A stretch of 64,000 bases of DNA from Catenibacillus scindens (GTDB lineage Bacteria > Bacillota > Clostridia > Lachnospirales > Lachnospiraceae): the NCBI RefSeq assembly GCF_014202115.1, contig NZ_JACHFW010000004.1, positions 186,001-250,000 of the forward strand. Reading direction: 5' to 3'. A program made the translations under genes and the position numbers. Shown piece after piece: positions 58,733-64,000 of the stretch (the stretch's first letter is position 1; each line of letters opens with the position of its first letter). The notes under the pieces are model-generated. The model saw only the letters and a list, made by a program, of their open reading frames with translations. It had not been told where the DNA came from and did not search any database.

Positions 58733-60136
58733 TTAATCCGTGGCTATATTTGCCACAGTTTTTTCTCCGGTTTCCGGTTCCTTTGCCGGCTTGATCTTTT
58801 TAATCCATTTCCGGCTTTTCAGCCGTCCCAGACACCATACGGCTTTAATAAACTGATCCAGCTTCAGGCAAATAAATACGGCAAAGCCGCTCCACTGCCA
58901 GGACAACCCTGCCAGGGCGCCCAGTGGAATGCTGACGCACCATAAAAACAGAATATCCGCCACCATAAGGAAACGTGTGTCGCCGCCCCCTCGCAGCAGC
59001 CCTTTTGTGAGAATACTGTTCATAGCCTGGAAAATAATCACAATGCCCATGGCGTCCATAAGCTGATTGGCCAGAAGCCGTGTTTCCTCAGTAATGTTAT
59101 AGAGGCTGATAATGGGATTTTTCAGTACAAGAACAAGAAGACAACCCACAACCCCGATAATAAATCCCAGAGCCGCAAAGGTAACGCCCTGCTCCTGCGC
59201 TTTATCGGCGTCCCCCTCCCCAAGAGTATTTCCTGTCATAATACAGCTTGCCTGGGCAATGCCCTGTATGACTACTGTGGAAAGCTGCTGGGTCACACTT
59301 GTAATGGCGTTGGCCGCCACAAAAGTAGCGCCAATATGTCCCATAACCGCCGACACCGCGCTGTTACCGATACCAAGAAGAGTATCGCTGACAAGCACCG
59401 GCATGGCAATCCGTATATATTCTCCAAGAAGATCCTTACATTTCATTTTCAGGTCCCGGATTTTCATACGGATATGGTCTTCCTTAAAGAAAAAGAATCC
59501 CATAATAAAGCAAAACTCAAACACGCGGGCGATCAGCGTCCCAAGAGCCGCGCCCCGTACTTCAAGTCTTGGGGCTCCCAGATTTCCGAAAATAAACACC
59601 CAGTTAAAAAAGACATTAATAAAAAAAGCGACAATGGACGAAAACAACGGGATATTGGCTTTTCCTACGCTTCGCAGCACAAGACTTGTGGTCAGTGAAA
59701 AACCAAGAAGATAGTAATTGGGAATGGAAATCATAAAGTAATCCACGCCAGCGGCAATAACCTGGGGATCGTTGGTAAATAATCCCATAATCACTGACGG
59801 AAACAAAAGGGTGGCAAGGGCAAAAAACGTGGATAACACAGCCACTCCCCGCATCATAAGCACAACGGACTTTTTCAGGCTGTCCATATTTTTCATGCCC
59901 CAGAACCGGCTGGTCAGCACACTGGCTCCCATGCCAAATCCCATACAACAGCACTGAAAAATAGAAATAAAGTTATTGGCCAGGGTCGCGCCGCTCATTT
60001 TAACCTCGCCCAACGTCCCCAGCATCACATTATCGGTCATATTCACGCCGACAGTAATCATGGACTGAAGGGCAATGGGAACGGCAAGAACCGCCAGGGT
60101 TTTGTAAAAAAATGGGTTTCTTACAAAAATCTTCAT
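58733..60136 (-). CDS. MATE family efflux transporter
   Basis: A 467-residue protein with about twelve helices and MATE features (MTDNVMLGTLGEVKMSGA near residue 30; GNTLGEGDADKAQEQG near residue 255). It is the first gene behind the promoter with the shared dyad at 60195, so it is probably expressed with the esterase in response to the same signal, perhaps exporting a product or the toxic substrate. Confidence 0.9.
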   Translation of the reverse strand: MKIFVRNPFFYKTLAVLAVPIALQSMITVGVNMTDNVMLGTLGEVKMSGATLANNFISIFQCCCMGFGMGASVLTSRFWGMKNMDSLKKSVVLMMRGVAVLSTFFALATLLFPSVIMGLFTNDPQVIAAGVDYFMISIPNYYLLGFSLTTSLVLRSVGKANIPLFSSIVAFFINVFFNWVFIFGNLGAPRLEVRGAALGTLIARVFEFCFIMGFFFFKEDHIRMKIRDLKMKCKDLLGEYIRIAMPVLVSDTLLGIGNSAVSAVMGHIGATFVAANAITSVTQQLSTVVIQGIAQASCIMTGNTLGEGDADKAQEQGVTFAALGFIIGVVGCLLVLVLKNPIISLYNITEETRLLANQLMDAMGIVIIFQAMNSILTKGLLRGGGDTRFLMVADILFLWCVSIPLGALAGLSWQWSGFAVFICLKLDQFIKAVWCLGRLKSRKWIKKIKPAKEPETGEKTVANIATD

Positions 60137-60168
60137 CGGCTACACCTTCCTTTTTCATTCACAGCCCT

Positions 60169-60211
60169 ATTGTATCCTGAAAAAAGGTCAAAAAAAATCG
60201 CCAGGATTTCA
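60169..60211 (-). promoter_or_regulatory. Promoter with shared dyad, MATE/esterase operon
   Basis: TACAAT on the minus strand (60169-60174) with the dyad TGAAATCCTGGCGATTT (60195-60211, minus reading) ending 20 bp upstream, identical in sequence and spacing to 57170-57212. Confidence 0.75.
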
Positions 60212-60330
60212 CATCCGGCGAAATAGTTTTAATATTGCCTATTTTAAAAAAACTGGTCATCAAAATTTGGGGGCGTTGCAAAACCGATGATGACTCATCT
60301 ATGAAGCAATGTCCATTTTCTCATTCCTCA

Positions 60331-60660
60331 CCGTACAAAATGCGGGGTGTTACCCTCAAAATTGCGGGACCCGCATTCCCAACCGTACAAAACAGGGGAA
60401 CAAAACACTTGGAATTTCGAGAATCCCATTTTAGGCCGTACAAAAAGTGATGCCGGTACCCTCGGATTTGCTAAAATCCCATTTAAGGCCGTACAAATCA
60501 GGGATTCAGTACCCTTGAATTTCCATAATCGTCATCTGCGACCGTAAGATAGGGCGTTTTTATACCGTAGGATTCGGAAGAAGCCCAATCTCGACCGTAT
60601 AGCAGCCTTTTTTGTACGGTACCCTTGACTTTTTATTTACAGGCTACCGTATCCATAGCC
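60331..60660. repeat. Degenerate 53-bp tandem array, function unknown
   Basis: CCGTA starts at 60331, 60383, 60436, 60489, 60542, 60595 and 60647: intervals 52, 53, 53, 53, 53, 52. The first four are CCGTACAAA. Each unit has a second box near offset 21 like TACCCTTGAATTT and a third near offset 41 like TCCCATTTAAGG; between boxes the units differ. In unit 6 the second box is shifted by 4 nt and an inverted TTTTGTACGG is present. No ORF of interest. It fills the gap between the MATE promoter and the AICAR transformylase terminator. Confidence 0.85.
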
Positions 60661-60661
60661 A

Positions 60662-60718
60662 AAACAAAAAGGAGGCGCCGCAAAATCATCCGCTATGGAT
60701 GATTTTGCGGCGCCTCCT
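60662..60718 (-). terminator. Terminator of the purine genes
   Basis: A stem of more than 20 bp (AGGAGGCGCCGCAAAATCAT and complement) with a 4-6 nt loop; on the minus strand TTTTTGTTTT follows. It lies directly after the AICAR transformylase stop. Confidence 0.92.
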
Positions 60719-60724
60719 CAGTCA

Positions 60725-61900
60725 TTAATGGTGGAACAGACGGATACCGGTAAAGCACATCACCATGCCATATTTATTACATGTCTCAATAACATTATCG
60801 TCGCGGATAGAGCCGCCCGGCTGAGCCACATATTTCACGCCGCTCTTGTGGGCCCGCTCAATATTGTCGCCAAATGGAAAGAATGCGTCGGAACCTAAGG
60901 CCACATCCTGCATCTGATCCAGCCATGCCCGTTTCTCCTCTTTTGTAAACACTTCCGGTTTTACCTTAAAGATCTTCTCCCATGCGCCGTCCGCCAGGAC
61001 GTCCATGTAGTCCTCGCCGATATAGAGGTCGATGGCGTTATCTCTGTCAGCCCGGCCGATCTTATCCACAAACTGAAGACCAAGTACCTTAGGAGACTGA
61101 CGTAAAAACCAGTTGTCCGCCTTCTGTCCCGCCAGACGTGTGCAGTGGATTCTGGACTGCTGGCCGGCGCCGATGCCGATGGCCTGGCCGCCTTTGGCAT
61201 AACATACAGAGTTGGACTGGGTATATTTTAAAGTGATCAGGGCAATGATCAGGTCAATCTTGGCTGACTCAGGGAGATCCTTATTCTCTGTGACAATATT
61301 GGTCAGCATATCTTTGTCAATCTTTAACTCATTTCTGCCCTGCTCAAAAGTGATACCGAACACTTCCTTATGCTCCACAGGATTTGGACGGAAGTTGGGA
61401 TCAATCTGAATAACATTGTAATTGCCTTTTTTCTTGGACTTTAAAATTTCCAGAGCTTCCGGCTCATAGCCCGGAGCAATAATACCATCGGAAACTTCTC
61501 TCTTCACTAACTTAGCTGTAGCCACGTCGCACACATCAGAGAGGGAGATAAAATCGCCGAAGGAGGACATACGGTCCGCGCCTCTGGCTCTGGCGTAAGC
61601 GCTGGCCATAGGTGTAAGTTCGCCCATGTCATCCACCCAGTAGATCTTGCGTTCAACATCGGTCAGGGGAAGGCCTACCGCTGCTCCTGCAGGAGATACA
61701 TGTTTAAATGATGTGGCGGCCGGAAGTCCGGTGGCCTGCTTTAACTCACGTACAAGCTGCCATCCGTTAAATGCGTCCAGAAAGTTAATATATCCCGGCT
61801 TGCCATTTAATACAGTGATAGGAAGTTCCCCTTCATTCATATAAATTCTGGAAGGTTTCTGATTTGGGTTACATCCGTATTTTAATTCTAATTCTTTCAT
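60725..61900 (-). CDS. purH: Stand-alone AICAR transformylase (PurH-type transformylase domain)
   Basis: A 391-residue enzyme that formylates AICAR (ZMP) with 10-formyl-THF, the ninth step of IMP synthesis. Sequences such as KYGCNPNQKPSRIY, SFKHVSPAGAAVGLPL, RGADRMSSFGDF and AYAKGG-like CYAKGGQAIGIGAGQQSR are transformylase landmarks. Standard PurH carries an additional N-terminal IMP cyclohydrolase domain of about 200 residues, absent here; that activity is supplied by the separate gene at 62008. The start MKELELKYG follows GGAGGAATAATATA. Confidence 0.93.
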   Translation of the reverse strand: MKELELKYGCNPNQKPSRIYMNEGELPITVLNGKPGYINFLDAFNGWQLVRELKQATGLPAATSFKHVSPAGAAVGLPLTDVERKIYWVDDMGELTPMASAYARARGADRMSSFGDFISLSDVCDVATAKLVKREVSDGIIAPGYEPEALEILKSKKKGNYNVIQIDPNFRPNPVEHKEVFGITFEQGRNELKIDKDMLTNIVTENKDLPESAKIDLIIALITLKYTQSNSVCYAKGGQAIGIGAGQQSRIHCTRLAGQKADNWFLRQSPKVLGLQFVDKIGRADRDNAIDLYIGEDYMDVLADGAWEKIFKVKPEVFTKEEKRAWLDQMQDVALGSDAFFPFGDNIERAHKSGVKYVAQPGGSIRDDNVIETCNKYGMVMCFTGIRLFHH

Positions 61901-61930
61901 TATATTATTCCTCCAAAACCTTAACAGTTC

Positions 61931-62006
61931 GTAACTATTCAGCCATGAATCTCGGATTCCCGCAGCTAACACAGCTTTACCGCCGCTTACGCGGCTGAAA
62001 AGTTAC
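61931..62006. repeat. Hairpin element between purO and purH
   Basis: GTAACTATTCAGCC (61931-61944) and GGCTGAAAAGTTAC (61993-62006) pair at 13 of 14 positions, with an inner CCGC/GCGG stem. It belongs to the dispersed GTAAC/TTCAG group and lies inside the operon. Confidence 0.65.
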
Positions 62007-62007
62007 A

Positions 62008-62718
62008 TCAGTTCTTATTGACAATACGTGTCTCATACTTTCCTGTGGCAATATCAATGTATCTCACAAAAAGGGAAACTTTATTGTCCTCGTTAAGATT
62101 TTCCCATAAAAGCTTTGTATATGTGTCGATATCATTGTCCACATCCACCCTTTTTGGTTCACCCTCAAAACTTGGCAGAGGGTTGCCGTCGCACTTATAA
62201 GTGTGGATAAAATGTCCTTCTCCGGCGGTTGGATTATTGTAAGCAAAGGTAAAACGGCAGCAGCCGGAAGGATCGCCGTCATTGCTTTTTAAAATAGACA
62301 TGGCATAATTGTATGTGCCATTTTCAATATGCATGATACCGGAAATCCGTGGAGTATAGTTGGGGGCGTCCGGTTCAAACTCTCTTGTGCGCAGCGCCTG
62401 CTCAAATGTCATCTGCTTATCCATCATCTCATAGATGGTATCGGTCTGATCGCCGTTGGTGACAATCGTCTTATTGCCAAGGACACGCACCGGCGCGTAA
62501 ATAATCAGACTTGGATCCACCAATTTTGACTCATCAAATGCCTGTGTGCGGATACCTTCGCCATCCTCCACAAAAACCCGGTTTCGACTGTTCTCACTTC
62601 TGCCCATAATAAAATACGCGGTCACTGCTTTTGTTCCATCCGGTGTTTTCCCGATAATAATCCCACGTCCGGGATAGGCGTTGGATGCTAATTCATTGGC
62701 GATGGAAAGTTTCTCCAT
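62008..62718 (-). CDS. purO: Archaeal-type IMP cyclohydrolase
   Basis: A 236-residue enzyme closing FAICAR to IMP, the last step of purine synthesis. It resembles the PurO family first known from archaea (N-terminal NAYPGRGIIIGKTPDG, FIMGRSENSRNRVF, GDQTDTI) and not the cyclohydrolase domain of bacterial PurH. Together with the stand-alone transformylase downstream it replaces bifunctional PurH. It is the first gene behind the ZTP riboswitch. Confidence 0.9.
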   Translation of the reverse strand: MEKLSIANELASNAYPGRGIIIGKTPDGTKAVTAYFIMGRSENSRNRVFVEDGEGIRTQAFDESKLVDPSLIIYAPVRVLGNKTIVTNGDQTDTIYEMMDKQMTFEQALRTREFEPDAPNYTPRISGIMHIENGTYNYAMSILKSNDGDPSGCCRFTFAYNNPTAGEGHFIHTYKCDGNPLPSFEGEPKRVDVDNDIDTYTKLLWENLNEDNKVSLFVRYIDIATGKYETRIVNKN

Positions 62719-62735
62719 ATCTTTTTCCTCCTTGC

Positions 62736-62870
62736 AAAAACAAACCGCCCGGGCTGTATTAAATCACAGGGAATACATCCCTGTCATTCATTTGGCCCAG
62801 GCGGTCGACACTCTTTTCCTGCTATACTCCCTTGCAGTTCCCTGCTTCCGCCAGTCGTACAGCTTCTAAA
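62736..62870 (-). ncRNA. ZTP (pfl) riboswitch controlling purO-purH
   Basis: The complement carries the pfl-motif cores GACTGGCGG (62848-62860 region), AAGGGAG and GACCGCCTGGGCC (62794-62808). The aptamer end CCGCCTGGGC pairs alternatively with GCCCGGGCGG (62745-62754), forming a terminator followed by TTTGTTTTT. ZMP/ZTP binding should prevent termination and raise expression of the enzymes that consume ZMP. Confidence 0.93.
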
Positions 62871-62873
62871 AAT

Positions 62874-62902
62874 AGCTTAACTGATTTATGTGTGTTTGTC
62901 AA
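62874..62902 (-). promoter_or_regulatory. Promoter of the ZTP riboswitch operon
   Basis: Minus strand TTGACA (62897-62902), 17 bp, TAAGCT (62874-62879), just before the aptamer. Confidence 0.75.
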
Positions 62903-62955
62903 CGAAAAAACTAAACCACTTCCTGATAACAGTATCGGTTCCGCCATACAAACTG

Positions 62956-64000
62956 TTACGCTTCCTGTTTTTCCGCCGCAGGATTTCCCGTATACAACTG
63001 ATAATACCGTCCCTTCTCGGCAATCAGTTGATCGTGGGAACCTCGCTCAATGATCCGCCCGTTTTCAAGAACCATAATACAATCGCTGTTTTTAATGGTG
63101 GACAGACGGTGGGCGATAACAAATGTGGTTCTTCCCGCCATAAGTTTATCCATACCGTCCTGAACTAAACGCTCGGTCCGGGTATCAATGGAACTCGTTG
63201 CCTCATCAAGGATCAATACCGGAGGATCAGCCACCGCAGCCCGGGCGATGGAGAGGAGCTGTCTCTGCCCCTGGCTTAAATTGGCGCCGTTGCCGGTGAT
63301 CACTGTCTGATAGCCTTCGGGGAGATGACGGATAAAAGAATCGGCGTTGGCCAGCTTTGCCGCGGCAATAACTTCTTCATCGGTAGCGTCCAGCCGCCCA
63401 TAGCGGATATTATCCATAACTGTGGCGGTAAACAACTGGGTATCCTGGAGAACAATACCCAAGGAACGTCTTAGATCTGCTTTTTTTATTTTATTAATAT
63501 TTATACTGTCATAACGGATCTTCCCATCCTGAATATCATAAAAACGATTGATCAGGTTGGTAATGGTGGTTTTTCCCGCACCTGTAGATCCGACAAAAGC
63601 GATCTTTTGTCCTGGTGTAGCAAACATTTTTATATTATGAAGTACAATCTTATCCGGATTATACCCAAAGTCCACATCATTAAATTCTACATTCCCTTGA
63701 AGTTCAATATAGTCTGTAGTTCCCGTTGCTTTATGGTGATGTTTCCATGCCCAATGTCCGGTTCTCTTATCGGTCTCTGTCAATGTACCGTCATCGTGCT
63801 TCTCAACATTAACCAGAGTAACATAACCGTCATCTACTTCCGGTTTTTCATCCAACAGCTTAAATATACGGTCAGCGCCTGCAAGAGCCATAATGATCGC
63901 ATTAAACTGCTGACTCACCTGATTAATCGGCATAGTAAAGCCCCTATTAAAAGAAAGGAAACTGGCCAGCCCACCTAATGTGAACCCGAAAACACCATTA
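62956..64000 (-). CDS. ABC exporter with fused membrane and ATPase domains, 3' part
   Basis: The reading frame stays open to the window edge, so only the C-terminal about 347 residues are seen. The end of the membrane domain (ASFLSFNRGFTMPINQVSQQFN, then LAGADRIFKLLDEKPE) leads to an ATPase with Walker A GSTGAGKTT, signature LSQGQRQLL, Walker B VLILDEATSSID and switch His in AHRLS. This is the MsbA/BmrA-type half-transporter; many come as adjacent heterodimer pairs, which cannot be checked here. Confidence 0.92.
   Translation of the reverse strand, partial: NGVFGFTLGGLASFLSFNRGFTMPINQVSQQFNAIIMALAGADRIFKLLDEKPEVDDGYVTLVNVEKHDDGTLTETDKRTGHWAWKHHHKATGTTDYIELQGNVEFNDVDFGYNPDKIVLHNIKMFATPGQKIAFVGSTGAGKTTITNLINRFYDIQDGKIRYDSININKIKKADLRRSLGIVLQDTQLFTATVMDNIRYGRLDATDEEVIAAAKLANADSFIRHLPEGYQTVITGNGANLSQGQRQLLSIARAAVADPPVLILDEATSSIDTRTERLVQDGMDKLMAGRTTFVIAHRLSTIKNSDCIMVLENGRIIERGSHDQLIAEKGRYYQLYTGNPAAEKQEA

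Noticed and set aside
60235-60547. Plus-strand ORFs (60235-60450, 60347-60547) across the 53-bp array
   Set aside because: 53 is not divisible by three, so a repeated peptide cannot be the reason for the periodicity, and the frames lack homology and ribosome binding sites.
60331-60660. CRISPR array
   Set aside because: The constant part is only about 9 bp with looser boxes elsewhere, intervals are 53 bp, repeats are not 24-37 bp near-identical units, and no cas genes are near.

Overview
The window looks like a chromosomal segment of a Gram-positive anaerobe of the class Clostridia, most likely family Lachnospiraceae. This is inferred from a VaFE-repeat surface protein with a class B sortase, a clostridial AhpF homologue paired with AhpC, T-box, TPP and ZTP leader RNAs, lipoprotein-dependent LplABC-type sugar transport, a ferredoxin-fused EtfA, an archaeal-type PurO and near-consensus sigma-A promoters. 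No 16S gene is present, so genus is not assigned.

Layout. 56-10323 (minus): a 3065-residue sortase-anchored surface protein and its probable class B sortase. 10821-11576: a small exported hypothetical and a tRNA-Pro(GGG). 11727-13580: marR and a MATE exporter. 13828-17350: enolase, AhpC and an AhpF homologue in one operon behind a palindromic operator. 17530-22464: two GGDEF proteins flanking thiC with its TPP riboswitch. 22610-26114: EtfB, ferredoxin-EtfA and a GlcD-type dehydrogenase, a probable electron-confurcating lactate (2-hydroxyacid) dehydrogenase. 26269-30407 (minus): FGGY kinase, HD hydrolase, MmcQ/EVE-like protein and MATE. 30408-31974: a scrambled zone with a MITE-like element, a perfect 56-bp palindrome and the ruins of an ACGX-type RiPP locus. 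32224-36890: DUF1848 protein, an AT-rich two-gene island (RhuM plus unknown) abutting uvrB. 36999-42070: T-box proS, YtvI-like permease, RluA-type synthase and an EEP phosphatase. 42161-45412: a tryptophan-specific T-box followed by a TrpXYZ-like ABC transporter. 45474-47207: a zinc-ribbon/TPR/WG protein.

47309-60136 (minus) is the accessory region with the most unexplained structure: a membrane-anchored AraC-type regulator, two solute-binding lipoproteins, one LplB/LplC-type permease pair, two creatininase-family hydrolases, one intact and one internally deleted carboxylesterase, and a MATE exporter. Two promoters in this block share an identical 17-bp dyad placed exactly 20 bp upstream of the -10 hexamer, suggesting one regulator controls both transcripts. 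The genes together suggest import of a substrate and hydrolysis of ester and amide/lactam bonds in it; the substrate is unknown.

Upstream of that block lies a noncoding array (60331-60660) in which CCGTA recurs every 52-53 bp seven times, with two further conserved boxes per unit. I do not recognise it. The window ends with a purine module (ZTP riboswitch, archaeal-type PurO, stand-alone AICAR transformylase) and the 3' part of an ABC exporter. Many intergenic regions carry hairpins with GTAAC...TTCAG termini, one of them flanked by an 8-bp target-site-like duplication.
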